Assembly: GCA_910575755.1 (NCBI GenBank)
Contig: CAJTFO010000001.1
Location: 522,924-586,923, forward strand
Length of the DNA stretch: 64,000 nt
From: Desulfovibrionaceae bacterium
GTDB taxonomy: Bacteria > Desulfobacterota > Desulfovibrionia > Desulfovibrionales > Desulfovibrionaceae
Reading direction: 5' to 3'
Shown here: positions 15,786-25,057 of the stretch, piece by piece
How the letters are laid out: each line of letters opens with the position of its first letter
Numbering within the stretch: position 1 is the first letter of the stretch
Notes under the pieces: model-generated
Told to the model about the DNA's origin: nothing
Databases searched by the model: none
The model's input: the letters and a program-made list of their open reading frames with translations, nothing else
Position numbers and translations under genes: made by a program

Positions 15786-17516
15786 ATGAAGAGCGTCATC
15801 ACCAATGCGGCGGAAATCACCGTCCTTGAGCCAATCGACAACACCTACAAGACAGGCGGCGGGCCGGTCAGTGTCGGGGGATGCGTCATCCTTGCCGGCA
15901 AGGGACGCCCCTTCACCGTACATGAAATATTCGGCGTGGGCACAAGCCAGGAAGACACCTTTGGCTCTCCCCTGCCGAAGAAAGCCTACGGCATGGAAGG
16001 ACTGCGGCATCTCTCCGAAGCAGCCAGGGAATGCAACTGGGTTCAGGCTGTGCGAGTGGTGAACCAGCAGGAATACCGTTATCCGTCCCTCGGCTTCCTC
16101 ATGTTCAGGGAATGCGGCGAATGGGATTCCAAAACGGATTATGCGCCCGGCGATGTCGTTTCCTGTGATGGCAGGAAGTACATTGCCGCGACTGATGTGG
16201 CCGCATCGGCGACGCCCCCCGCAACCGGAACCGGGGAATGGCTGGAATACACCGGCCCCGTTGAGAAGGACGCGCACCGTCACAATGAAAGCGTCATTGT
16301 TGGCGATGACGGCTTCTGGCTCGTGGTATATCCCATTGACGGCGATGCCAGTATCCGGCGCACGCTCCGTTTCGAGGATGTGGACAAGGAGCGGCGCCGC
16401 TTCAGGCTGGTGTTCTACGATGTGGATGATACCGGCTATGAATACGCCCTCGAATCACATCTTGTCGGCATCAACGAGGATGACAAGGACGATATGGGGC
16501 GTCCGGCCTACATCGAAACCGTTCTTGAAACACAGTCCAAACGCTTTCGGTGTGACTTCCTTGAAGGAACAGCGTGGGAAGACCTCGAATCGGTTCTGCT
16601 TGCCCTTGAAGACAAGAAGGCCATGCCGCGGAGCTTCGGCTTTGAAGGCGGCACGTCCGGCGGCCAGCCCGAAAATGATGACTGGTTCAAGGCCGTGGAA
16701 CTCCTTCGCCGCGAATCCATGCCGCTGAACATGATTTTTGCGGCAGGCATTGCGGAGCAGGACATCATCGCCCGCCTGGCGGAAATCGCGGATTTCCGCC
16801 ATATCGGCTTTTTCTTCGACGTGCCTTCCTACCTCCCGCAGGACAGCGCCCTTGAATGGCTCAAGGAACTGGGCCTCAACTCCCGTCATTCGCGGGCCTA
16901 CTATGCTCCCTATGAGGCGTCGGACCCGTGGCGCGGCGGCAAGACAGTGTGGGGCGTTTCCGGGGCCATGGCCGCCGCAAAGGCCCGCGGGAACGCCATA
17001 TTCACGAAGAACGTGCCGGGCATACACTACTCCCCCGCCGGAGAGAAACGCGGCTACCTTTCGCGCACGGGTGTCGCCCCGCTGTTCCCGGAGCAGAACA
17101 TCAACCGGGATACCTTCTACACCGCACGGCTCAACCCCATCATCGACATGACATCGGGCGGAGCCTGCGCCGATGACGACCTGACGCAGTTCTTCCGCGA
17201 ATCCTACCTCCGCTTCGGCTGGATAAACGATGTGCTGGACTACATCGACCAGCGCTTCGTGGAGGCGGCGCGGATCGCCAAGTTCGAGCCGGATGGCCTG
17301 ACGCGCGAAATCCTCTACGACCTGCTCAAAACCATCATGGATGAACTTGTCACTTCCGGCGCGCTGGTTTCGCCGCGAGAGCCGGACAAGGACGGTACGA
17401 AGCCGTACATCATCACCATCACACAAGTCGAAATCGACCTCTGGCACTGCGAATGGGCCGTCTGCATCACCGGCGCGGCGCGGCGCATTGCCGGGCAACC
17501 CCGCCTCATGCGGTAA
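15786..17516 (+). CDS. Contractile tail sheath protein with inserted CBM5/12-like module
   Basis: 576 residues. The C-terminal third carries sheath features: GVAPLFPEQNINRDTF, LNPIIDMTSGG and a final beta-rich domain (KPYIITITQVEIDLWHCEW). Residues about 108-157 form an extra domain with the pattern W-x(5)-Y-x(2)-GD-V...G..Y.A...W, as in type 5/12 carbohydrate-binding modules (WDSKTDYAPGDVVSCDGRKY). Such surface insertions can bind sugars on the outside of the tail. The sheath defines the phage as a myovirus type. Confidence 0.85.
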   Translation: MKSVITNAAEITVLEPIDNTYKTGGGPVSVGGCVILAGKGRPFTVHEIFGVGTSQEDTFGSPLPKKAYGMEGLRHLSEAARECNWVQAVRVVNQQEYRYPSLGFLMFRECGEWDSKTDYAPGDVVSCDGRKYIAATDVAASATPPATGTGEWLEYTGPVEKDAHRHNESVIVGDDGFWLVVYPIDGDASIRRTLRFEDVDKERRRFRLVFYDVDDTGYEYALESHLVGINEDDKDDMGRPAYIETVLETQSKRFRCDFLEGTAWEDLESVLLALEDKKAMPRSFGFEGGTSGGQPENDDWFKAVELLRRESMPLNMIFAAGIAEQDIIARLAEIADFRHIGFFFDVPSYLPQDSALEWLKELGLNSRHSRAYYAPYEASDPWRGGKTVWGVSGAMAAAKARGNAIFTKNVPGIHYSPAGEKRGYLSRTGVAPLFPEQNINRDTFYTARLNPIIDMTSGGACADDDLTQFFRESYLRFGWINDVLDYIDQRFVEAARIAKFEPDGLTREILYDLLKTIMDELVTSGALVSPREPDKDGTKPYIITITQVEIDLWHCEWAVCITGAARRIAGQPRLMR

Positions 17517-17525
17517 GGAACGGAA

Positions 17526-18251
17526 ATGAATAAACAATCCTTCACCTTTGACGATGACTTCACCTTTCCGGCCACACGGCGCGGGCAGGCTCTTTCCGGC
17601 GTTCTGGAATCCGCGGACAAACCGAAAACAGGCACAGACGCGGTACAGGTCTTTGCCCGACAGCAGACGCGCACACAGGCCATGTCCGCCGTTCTCGCGT
17701 GGGTCGAGGATGGCGAGTACAACTACAACGCCTTGGATGAGTACATCATCGGCATGGCCGACCTCGACGGCGATTTTGAAATCAGCGACGAGGAAGAGGC
17801 TATCTACAACGCCGTCTGGGCCGAAGTTCCTGACGCTCTTCTGAGCCTCGGCGCTACCGAGGCCGATGCCAACGACTTCGTGAACGGCGAAGGCAAGGCC
17901 AGCGCCGATGCGGCCGCTCGCGTCGGCAAGGCTCTGAAAGAACGCCTTGATGAACTGGAAGCTGATGACGACGAAATCATTGCCGGGTTCGCGCTCGGTG
18001 AAGACGCCGTTTTCGAGAATGCCTCCGACGACCCCGAAGGCCGTCACATGATTCTGGAAGCCACCTATCGCAAGCAGAAGGTCGTCCGCGACGGCAAGGT
18101 GGTGAAAATCAACAAGCGCATTTCCGGCAAGGTGCGCCTTTCCGCCGCACAGAAGGCCGGGCTTCGCAAGGCCCGGCGCAAGGCCAACACGGCGGCGGCC
18201 CGGCTTCATCGCAAAAAATCCATGCGTCTCCGCGCACGGCGCGGCATGTAG
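17526..18251 (+). CDS. Unknown tail-region protein with EF-hand-like loop
   Basis: 241 residues. Residues 79-90 (DLDGDFEISDEE) match a canonical 12-residue calcium loop with acidic residues at positions 1, 3, 5 and 12. The N-terminal part is acidic, while the last 65 residues are strongly basic (Lys/Arg-rich, ending in RLRARRGM) and could bind nucleic acid. No family recognised. It lies between sheath and tube genes. Confidence 0.6.
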   Translation: MNKQSFTFDDDFTFPATRRGQALSGVLESADKPKTGTDAVQVFARQQTRTQAMSAVLAWVEDGEYNYNALDEYIIGMADLDGDFEISDEEEAIYNAVWAEVPDALLSLGATEADANDFVNGEGKASADAAARVGKALKERLDELEADDDEIIAGFALGEDAVFENASDDPEGRHMILEATYRKQKVVRDGKVVKINKRISGKVRLSAAQKAGLRKARRKANTAAARLHRKKSMRLRARRGM

Positions 18252-18260
18252 GTCCGCGAC

Positions 18261-18842
18261 ATGGAAGGCATCGGCAACCGTGATACCCGTATTTCCCTGT
18301 TCCGCAAGTGCTGGATACAGGGGAGCGAGGCCACGGTTGTCGGTGTCTGGGGTACAGGCACATCCAAGGAACTGACGGCGAACTGGACTTCGCCGTTTGA
18401 GGGAGAGAGCATAGGCAACAAGATTCCCCTTGCGGGCGGAGTGGCGCAGGCCGCCACGGACATGACCACCGTGACGACGCTGAACTCCCGCCAGACATGG
18501 GAGGGGAACAGGCCCACAACCTTCAACATCGAATTGAAGCTCTATGCTCTTGAAGACCCGGAAACCGAGGTTATGCAGCCCATTCGTGCGCTTGAGTTCA
18601 TGGCCGCGCCGGACGTGAATGACATGCAACCGGCGGGGGGACGAATCCCCGACCGGGTGTGCGTGAATATCGGGACGCGCCATATTTTCACCGACATGGT
18701 GATAGATTCCATTTCGCAGCCCTTCGACAAGGAAATTGACTCCCAGGGCAGATTTGTCCGGGCGACACTGAATATCCAGCTTTCCACGCTTACCATGATA
18801 AGCAAGGACATGCTGCGAAAAGGCTACGGCCAACAAGCCTAG
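18261..18842 (+). CDS. Unknown tail or baseplate protein
   Basis: 193 residues, beta-rich, with a central segment EVMQPIRALEFMAAP (about 108-122) and RIPDRVCVNIGTRHIFTDMVIDSIS that recall tube-initiator or LysM-type baseplate proteins, which sit at the base of the tail tube. The next gene encodes the tube, supporting this reading. The gene's stop codon is also the first bases of an inverted-repeat element. Confidence 0.55.
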   Translation: MEGIGNRDTRISLFRKCWIQGSEATVVGVWGTGTSKELTANWTSPFEGESIGNKIPLAGGVAQAATDMTTVTTLNSRQTWEGNRPTTFNIELKLYALEDPETEVMQPIRALEFMAAPDVNDMQPAGGRIPDRVCVNIGTRHIFTDMVIDSISQPFDKEIDSQGRFVRATLNIQLSTLTMISKDMLRKGYGQQA

Positions 18843-18988
18843 AGCGGTTTGCCGTTGAAAACGACAGCCGCTCTGGCGGCCGCGAAAGCGGACGCCCGCG
18901 CCGAATGAGCCTGAAAACCACGCTTTTCAGGCGAAATGAGGGCAGCGCCGCTTTTGAAATTGTCCAATTTCAAAAGCAAAATGCTCTA
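18840..18988. repeat. Compact element of four nested inverted repeats (REP/MITE-like)
   Basis: The 149-base gap between two tail genes is bounded by TAGAGC and its inverse GCTCTA. Inside are four hairpins in a row: AGAGCGG/CCGCTCT (18841-18874); CCGC-GAAA-GCGG (18880-18891); GCCTGAAAA/TTTTCAGGC (18909-18932, 9 bp perfect); and a perfect 13-bp stem with a 2-base loop (18950-18962 with 18965-18977). The density of perfect stems and the matching outer ends point to a non-autonomous mobile or REP-type element rather than a terminator; no T-run follows any stem. The ribosome-binding site of the tube gene begins right after it. Confidence 0.7.
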
Positions 18989-19001
18989 AAGGGGAAACAA
19001 C

Positions 19002-19529
19002 ATGGCAAACATATCGGATGTGGCGGGGAACATTCCCAAGATTCGCGCCGGATACCGCAGGCTGCTCGCTCTGGGCGAAGGTGTGGCTTCCGATGAGTTC
19101 ATTCTGACCATCGAAGGCTACCCGAACCTTCGCTATCTGTGCCAGTCCACGCAGCTTCCGGCGCTCATGCGCGAAAACATCGAAAGCTACGGCCCGCAAG
19201 GGGTGCAGTTCAACCAGCAGGGCCGCTATAAAAACGCGCAGGACGTTCCCATCACCTTCAAGGAGGTGATTTCGGGAGAAGCCTACAAGGCGGTTCGGGA
19301 CTGGGTGAAAAACAAGAAGTACCTGAACGTCAAAATCGGTCTGGCCGGGGAGTCCTTCCCCACGTCCAACAGGAACACCACTGTTGTTCTGGAAGATTGC
19401 TGGCTGGAACTTGAAGGCGCCGACCTGTCCGTTGAGGACGGCGCAAGCCTCGTGCGACCGGCGGGTACGCTCCACGCCAACTGGATTAGCTGGCTGGACG
19501 ACGACCAGGACGGAACCCTTTCCCTCTGA
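19002..19529 (+). CDS. Tail tube protein
   Basis: 175 residues, small and beta-rich, as expected of the tube subunit beneath a contractile sheath (segments FILTIEGYPNLRYLCQSTQLP, VPITFKEVISGEAYKAVRDWV). AGGGGAAACAAC precedes the ATG. The order sheath, tube, chaperone, tape measure is the usual one. The C-terminus contains an Asp-rich WLDDDQDGTL segment. Confidence 0.72.
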   Translation: MANISDVAGNIPKIRAGYRRLLALGEGVASDEFILTIEGYPNLRYLCQSTQLPALMRENIESYGPQGVQFNQQGRYKNAQDVPITFKEVISGEAYKAVRDWVKNKKYLNVKIGLAGESFPTSNRNTTVVLEDCWLELEGADLSVEDGASLVRPAGTLHANWISWLDDDQDGTLSL

Positions 19530-19542
19530 TTGACGGGCACCT

Positions 19543-20094
19543 ATGACCCCTCTGGAACTGCTCGAAGAAGTGAAGGGGCGTTTCGTGGTGCTGTATCACA
19601 ATAATGATGCGGCACTGCGACGCCTTTTGCGGCAATCCCTTGGCAAATATCAGGACAAGGCGGGTGTTCTTCTTCAGACCAGATACCCCGCGGGAACGAC
19701 AGAGGCCGAACTCCCGGAACTCTACCTCACCATTGCGGAATGCCAGGACGAAATGCTTCGGCACGTCCCGGTGTTTGTGGACGATGCAGAGGGGAAGCTT
19801 GTGTTTTCGCCGGAAGCCGCATCCGGTCCCCTGACGCTTTATTGGCTGGCACGGCTTCGTGACTGGCCGGATGACCGTCCGCTTCCCTACGGCTGTGTCG
19901 GCCTGGTGGGCGACTACCTCGAAGCGCTCATCGACATCCCGAACACTTCGCGCACCCGTGACGCCTATCACGGCATGGACGGTCCCATTCCAGACCTGCC
20001 CTCGATGCAGGAATTGCGGGCGCGCCTGACAGAACTCGAACAGCAGATGGAAGAAAGCCGCGCGATTTTGCCGGTGAGCCTGGTTATTTGCTGA
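19543..20094 (+). CDS. Unknown tail protein
   Basis: 183 residues. Mixed helical N-terminal region, then a domain around PLTLYWLARLRDWPDDRPLPYGCVGLVGDYLEALI, and a C-terminal charged helix (about 155-178) that may be coiled coil. It has no recognised family; it is between two tube-like proteins and so may be a tail terminator or baseplate component. Confidence 0.55.
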   Translation: MTPLELLEEVKGRFVVLYHNNDAALRRLLRQSLGKYQDKAGVLLQTRYPAGTTEAELPELYLTIAECQDEMLRHVPVFVDDAEGKLVFSPEAASGPLTLYWLARLRDWPDDRPLPYGCVGLVGDYLEALIDIPNTSRTRDAYHGMDGPIPDLPSMQELRARLTELEQQMEESRAILPVSLVIC

Positions 20095-20104
20095 TGGAGG
20101 GGCC

Positions 20105-20626
20105 GTGGCGGAGGATTTCAACAAGTTGCGGATGCTGGCCCGGAAGCTGGTAGCCACTGATTTTCAAAAGGACTGGCTCTTTCGGCTCGAAGTCGAGGGG
20201 GAACCTGCCGACCTTGATTTGTACGTCAAGGACATCGCCTACAACCCGCTCGAAATCACAACGGATGAAGAAAACTATGGCGGGGTCACCATGTCGTGGC
20301 CAACAGGACGTGTGCCGGTAAAAATCACCGCCACCATGCGGGACAACTCGGACCGCAGGATAAGCGCATTCGTCTGTGAATGGTGCGAGAAAGCCGTCCA
20401 TGCTGATGGAACCGTGGGTCTGCCCTACGGCGCCGATGGATATGTCCGCAAGGTTCGGGTCTATGAGCAGCGTGATGACGGCTCGGAAACCCTGGCCGGT
20501 GAATGGGAAATGTACGCCACCACACCGGGAGAAACGAGCCGCTCCCGCGAGAACGGCGCTTACAAGGAATTTCCCGTAGCCTTTGTTCAGTTCAGCACGG
20601 CAACAAGCCCCGCTCAATTCCTGTGA
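20105..20626 (+). CDS. Second tube-like or baseplate protein
   Basis: 173 residues from GTG at 20105, directly behind GGAGGGG. Beta-rich (LFRLEVEGEPADLDLYVKDI, TMSWPTGRVPVKITATM), similar in layout to tube-fold proteins of contractile tails such as tube initiators. Position between tube and tail chaperone supports a tube or baseplate-tube junction role. No exact family assigned. Confidence 0.55.
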   Translation: MAEDFNKLRMLARKLVATDFQKDWLFRLEVEGEPADLDLYVKDIAYNPLEITTDEENYGGVTMSWPTGRVPVKITATMRDNSDRRISAFVCEWCEKAVHADGTVGLPYGADGYVRKVRVYEQRDDGSETLAGEWEMYATTPGETSRSRENGAYKEFPVAFVQFSTATSPAQFL

Positions 20627-20633
20627 GGTATCC

Positions 20634-21449
20634 ATGTCGTTTCTTCCAGATTTCTGCCTTCCATCCGACCCCGCAAGGAGCGTCCGTCTCGCCGAAGCGA
20701 CAGTGGCCGACGCCATTGATTTTTCCGGGGTTGACCCGCTTTGCGAAGAGGAAGCCACAAGCCTTTTTCTGGAGCGTCTTCAGGCGAAGGAAAAATACAC
20801 CGATCCCAGACAGTGGACGGTCGAGGACAGACGCTATGCGCTCTTCATGTACCACCTGCACACAACGCAGTTCGCTGATCTTCCCCTTACTTATGCCTGC
20901 CAGCCGTGTTCGGAGGCGGCGGGACATGAAGTGACACATACCGTATCCGTCAAACTGGCGGCCATGGCCGAAGAATACACCCCCATTGCCGGAAAGCCTC
21001 TACGAGACGTGGTGCATGAGGGACACGCCGTCATCGTTCATCCTCTGTTGGGCGTGGACGCGGAAATCATCGAGAAAACCCGCATGGGCATCATAGCCCT
21101 GGAGCAGGAAAAGAACGCCATCGCCAGAAAGGAACGCAGCCAGCTTGCCCTGCTCCGCATTCTTTCCTGCATCGACATTCCGGCCATGGAAGGCAAAACA
21201 GAGCAGGAACGCCGAAAACCGGTCGAAAAATTCATTCTGAGCATGTCCACCAGCGAGTTTCAAGGTTTCAGCAGCAAGGTGATGAACGCCCTCGCCGAAA
21301 TGCGACACGGGTTGCAATCTGTCTTCAAAGACGGGCGAATCCTGCTCGAAACTCCTCCGGTGCGGTGCCCGGAGGGCAGGGACAAGGAGGGGCCGGGAAT
21401 CCGGCTTCAGTTTCCCTTTCGGGCTTTCGACTACATTCCGCGGGTATAG
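20634..21449 (+). CDS. Tail assembly chaperone, zero-frame product (probable)
   Basis: 271 residues from ATG 20634 (GAGG seven bases before). The protein is largely helical from about residue 100, with a CQPCSEAAG motif at about 88-96. It lies between tube genes and the tape-measure gene, the position of tail assembly chaperones. A second open frame, offset by +1 (or -2), overlaps its last 160 bases and continues to two bases before the tape-measure start, the usual layout of a frameshifted chaperone pair. Confidence 0.6.
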   Translation: MSFLPDFCLPSDPARSVRLAEATVADAIDFSGVDPLCEEEATSLFLERLQAKEKYTDPRQWTVEDRRYALFMYHLHTTQFADLPLTYACQPCSEAAGHEVTHTVSVKLAAMAEEYTPIAGKPLRDVVHEGHAVIVHPLLGVDAEIIEKTRMGIIALEQEKNAIARKERSQLALLRILSCIDIPAMEGKTEQERRKPVEKFILSMSTSEFQGFSSKVMNALAEMRHGLQSVFKDGRILLETPPVRCPEGRDKEGPGIRLQFPFRAFDYIPRV

Positions 21450-21621
21450 TCCCCGTGCGTGGGATACGATTCTGAGCAATCTATGCCTGAATGACAGCCA
21501 AAGCCTTGGCAGTCTGCTTGCGTGTCCGGCTCGCCGGGTGCTTGCACTCCACGAAAACGCAATAAAGCGCCACAAGGCCATCAAAAATGCCACGAGGAAC
21601 CGCAAGGGTGGCCGGAGGTGA
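21286..21621 (+). other. Candidate frameshift extension of the tail assembly chaperone
   Basis: The frame +1 to the chaperone gene is open from 21286 to the TGA at 21619-21621 and has no ATG, GTG or TTG before the post-stop region; the first GTG is at 21538. After the zero-frame TAG (21447-21449) it reads AWDTILSNLCLNDSQSLGSL and then a basic helix (HENAIKRHKAIKNATRNRK), which looks like protein. It ends 2 bases ahead of the tape-measure ATG. Expression would need a +1 or -2 slip, as known for tail chaperones in other phages; I do not see a classic slippery heptamer. Confidence 0.5.
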
Positions 21622-21623
21622 CG

Positions 21624-24600
21624 ATGGACGAAGACAAAAGACTGCCCTTCCAGGACGTGCCGGAACTCAATCAAAAACAGGACGATGCCCAAGGGGAACA
21701 ATTCTGGGCGCATATCGCGGAACTTCTTGAACAAATCGAGGCCAACACCCGTGGCGGCGCTGGCCGGGGATTGTCAGCGGCAGCGGTGGCCACGCCCGCA
21801 CGTCCGAAGGAAGAAGCGAAGGCGGGAAAGAAGCAGGCTGGCGGCCCAGGTGCCGCCCACAGCAATGCAGCAATGCGAACGACTGCCCGCACGGCTCCCG
21901 CTGAACGTCGCCCATCCCGCAGTATTATCCCCTCGCCGCCCGCTCACCAGGAGAAAGCCGCTTCCAGCAGCCCTCTTGGTGGGCGCTCCGCAACCAAAGC
22001 TCCACACCCTGCCGGAAAAGGGAAAAACCAAGACGACGGTCTTGGGGGTGGAACTGGCCCGCACGCGGCCCGGAAGCAAAAAGAACCCGACGCCCCGCTT
22101 CCTCTCCCCACCAAAAGCCAGGAAGCCCTCGCGCAAAAACGCGAAGAAGCGATTGCCCAGAAGCAATCCAAGGGCATTTTGGGGGCATTGAAGCAAAACC
22201 TTGCTTCGTGGGACGGTTCCGTTGCCTCCTCCGACAAATCCGACATGCAGGACGCGGCGGGTCTGGCCGCTGGAGGTCCGCTCTGGTCGGCACTCAAGGA
22301 ACTGAAAGAGGTTATCCCGGAAAACGACAAGGAGGATGACAGCCTTGCCGGCGTCCTGAAAAAGACCATCGCGCAAAAAACGGGCGTCACTGCCGCAAGG
22401 GAAAGGATAGACCGCGCCGCAGAGACAGCACGGGCAAAAGTGGTGACATGGGCCGGGGGAAAAGTTGACGCTCCGAAACGGGGCAACCGCGACAAACAGG
22501 GCCGCTTCATCAAGGGGGCAGGCAAAGAATCCAAAATTGCGGAAAAAACTCTGGCTCTGGCATCGCAGGAAGCGCGGGAAGGTAAAAAGCGCCATGATGA
22601 ACTGGTGGAGGCTGTCAAGCAAGGGCCAAAGCATGGCGGAGGCGGCATCTTCGGGGAAGACGGTCTTGTTGACCGCATGGGCCGCAGGCGTGGCGCGCGC
22701 GGAGCAGGAACGTCAAAACCGGGCAGGATGCCGGGGCGGAGAGGAAAATTCGGGCTTCTTGCGGGAGCGGGTGCGGCGCTGTTGGGGGGCGCGTCGGTTT
22801 TCAACGGCGATCCCGTGAGTTCCGCCATTGATATTGGCAGCGCGGCATTGTCCGCGCCCGGCGCCGGGAAGGCCGCAGGCGCGGCAGGAAAAGCCCTGGG
22901 GCTTGGCGCAAAAGGAGCCTTGGGGGCCGCGAAAGCCATTCCCATTGCAGGACAGGTCCTTGCCGCGGGTATGGCGCTTTATGACGGCGTATCCGGCTGG
23001 AATGATGCCGACATGCACCGGGAGGCGTTCGGCCTTGAAGATGGGCAAGAGGCCTCCACAGGGCAGAAGGCGAGCGCGGCGGCGGCAAATATCCTCGATA
23101 TGGGAGGTCTGCTCACCGGGGCGGCGGGGTTGTTCGGCTTCGAGGTTTCCACGTCTGATATTGCCAGGGGTATTTTTGACTTCGGCGATTCCATTGGCTC
23201 CACCTTGTCCGATGCGTGGGGCGGTGTGACCTCGCTCTTCTCTTCGGACGATGAAGAAGGCTCGGAAGGGCTTTTCGGCAAGCTCACCGAAGCCATTTCC
23301 GAACTTACAGACACGATTGATGATGACATCAGGGAAAAAGAAAAGCCGGGTATCATTGCTTCTGCGGGCGGCTTCTTCTCCCGCTTTTTCGGGGGTGACA
23401 ACAGCGGGAGCCGCAGCAGCGATGGCGACCGGAGCACACGCTCGGACACGGGGGCAACCAGACGGGCGCAAGCCATCATGGGCAAGGAGCTTGGCGCGCT
23501 GTCCGCACAGTACGAGAGTGGCGCCCACGGCAGCGACGCCATAGGCCATGATCGTACCGGCGGTACATCATACGGAAAATACCAAATTGCATCCAATACC
23601 GGCACAATGGATGCCTTTCTCCGCTGGGCCGAACGAAATGGTGGAGAAAACGGAAAAGAAGTCGCAGCCAGAATGCGCTCCTCCGGCCCCTTGAACACGG
23701 GAAGCAAATCAGGCGCGGCTGTGGATACATGGCGGAGCCTTGAGCGGGAAGGCAAGCTCGGAACCCTGGAACATGATTTCATCAAGGCGACTCACTTTGA
23801 TCCCGCATTTGCCGGTATTCAAAGTGAAGAACTACGGAAGCGTGTCGAAGGGTCCAAGGCGTTGCAGGACGTTCTATGGTCCACGTCCGTCCAGCATGGG
23901 GCGGGCGGCGCAGCAAAATTGATCAACCGAAACTTCAAGCAGGGCATGAGCGATGAAGAGTTTATCAATGCCCTGTATGCGGATCGGGCAACGCAATTCA
24001 GTTCTTCAACTGTCCAAGTTCAGAAATCCGCTCGCAACCGTTTTGCCGACGAACGTCAGGTCGCTCTGGCAATGCTGCAAAGGGAGCGGCGTGGTGCTGC
24101 CCAAATGCCCCAAACAGCCGTGGAGGCGACATCACAGGCCTTGCAGCTTGGGACACAAGAAGCCATCGACCGTGGGGTGCGCTACAGTTTCGGCAGTAAA
24201 AACTCTGGCTCTGGCGGCATTGATTGCTCAGGCTGGGTGACAGAGAACACCCGAAACATGATGGAGGCGGTGAACGCCGAAAGCGGTAAGCCAATCTACG
24301 GAAAAGAAGCGCAGGCCGTCTTGCGAAAGGGGGCTAATGGTGGCGCCGCCGGCCTGATTCAGACAGTCAGTGAAGCGACAGGCGAACTTTTGTCCAACGA
24401 TGCTCTTGCGCCGGACAGGGTGCGCGAGGGCATGATGATTGGCATGGACACGGGCGACAAGGGATGGGACCGAGGCCGTTTTGGCGGCATAGACCATATT
24501 GTCCAGACCTACCGGGACGCCGAAACCGGAAGGATGATGGTTTCGGAATCCAGCAGTCGCAAGGGTGTCACCGTTACAGATTATGAGGAATGGTACAAGA

Positions 24601-25055
24601 AGTGGAACGGACGCGCCAATCTGTACGGTACAGACATTACAAAACTTGCGGATGCAAGCCAATTTCAGCCCTCGGAAGGTGCAACCGTTGCAGACGTGGG
24701 ACAAACAGGCACAGAAGCGCGCGAAGCGTCCCCAGAGAAAAAGGAACAGACCTCTGTTGCTTCCGCCTCTCCTGCCACAGCCGCACCGCAGGAAGTGCAA
24801 ACTGTGGCGGTGCAAGAGGTTCAGCCGCAGGCGTCGCAACGCTATCCAGAACCGGAACCGATTCGGCCTGAACCTTTCGCCGCGCCGCAACAAATTGATT
24901 TTTCGCAGGTTATCGCGCTGCTCACGCAGCTTGTGGATGTGACCAGGCAAAATGCGACAGGCAAGGAACGAGATACGGAAAACGCGAGTTCGCCGAATAT
25001 TCCAATGGACTACGACGATCCGTTCTGTCTGGCTCTCGCTCACGATAGGGCATAA
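21624..25055 (+). CDS. Tape measure protein with lysozyme-like and NlpC/P60 domains
   Basis: 1143 residues from ATG 21624, with GGAGGTG upstream; an earlier start at 21522 would overlap the chaperone extension. Residues 1-370 are charged and repetitive; about 370-470 form a Gly/Ala-rich hydrophobic segment typical of tape measures. From about 625 a lysozyme-like domain appears (YESGAHGSDAIGHDRTGG, Glu631 likely catalytic; SYGKYQI). From about 850 an NlpC/P60-type peptidase follows (GGIDCSGWV with Cys868; GGIDHIV with His958). The protein sets tail length and probably cuts both glycan and peptide bonds of peptidoglycan during injection. Confidence 0.85.
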   Translation: MDEDKRLPFQDVPELNQKQDDAQGEQFWAHIAELLEQIEANTRGGAGRGLSAAAVATPARPKEEAKAGKKQAGGPGAAHSNAAMRTTARTAPAERRPSRSIIPSPPAHQEKAASSSPLGGRSATKAPHPAGKGKNQDDGLGGGTGPHAARKQKEPDAPLPLPTKSQEALAQKREEAIAQKQSKGILGALKQNLASWDGSVASSDKSDMQDAAGLAAGGPLWSALKELKEVIPENDKEDDSLAGVLKKTIAQKTGVTAARERIDRAAETARAKVVTWAGGKVDAPKRGNRDKQGRFIKGAGKESKIAEKTLALASQEAREGKKRHDELVEAVKQGPKHGGGGIFGEDGLVDRMGRRRGARGAGTSKPGRMPGRRGKFGLLAGAGAALLGGASVFNGDPVSSAIDIGSAALSAPGAGKAAGAAGKALGLGAKGALGAAKAIPIAGQVLAAGMALYDGVSGWNDADMHREAFGLEDGQEASTGQKASAAAANILDMGGLLTGAAGLFGFEVSTSDIARGIFDFGDSIGSTLSDAWGGVTSLFSSDDEEGSEGLFGKLTEAISELTDTIDDDIREKEKPGIIASAGGFFSRFFGGDNSGSRSSDGDRSTRSDTGATRRAQAIMGKELGALSAQYESGAHGSDAIGHDRTGGTSYGKYQIASNTGTMDAFLRWAERNGGENGKEVAARMRSSGPLNTGSKSGAAVDTWRSLEREGKLGTLEHDFIKATHFDPAFAGIQSEELRKRVEGSKALQDVLWSTSVQHGAGGAAKLINRNFKQGMSDEEFINALYADRATQFSSSTVQVQKSARNRFADERQVALAMLQRERRGAAQMPQTAVEATSQALQLGTQEAIDRGVRYSFGSKNSGSGGIDCSGWVTENTRNMMEAVNAESGKPIYGKEAQAVLRKGANGGAAGLIQTVSEATGELLSNDALAPDRVREGMMIGMDTGDKGWDRGRFGGIDHIVQTYRDAETGRMMVSESSSRKGVTVTDYEEWYKKWNGRANLYGTDITKLADASQFQPSEGATVADVGQTGTEAREASPEKKEQTSVASASPATAAPQEVQTVAVQEVQPQASQRYPEPEPIRPEPFAAPQQIDFSQVIALLTQLVDVTRQNATGKERDTENASSPNIPMDYDDPFCLALAHDRA

Positions 25056-25057
25056 CC

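Noticed and set aside
16455..18836. 793-codon minus-strand frame over sheath and following genes
   Set aside because: Runs antisense across several coupled genes; composition typical of a shadow frame.
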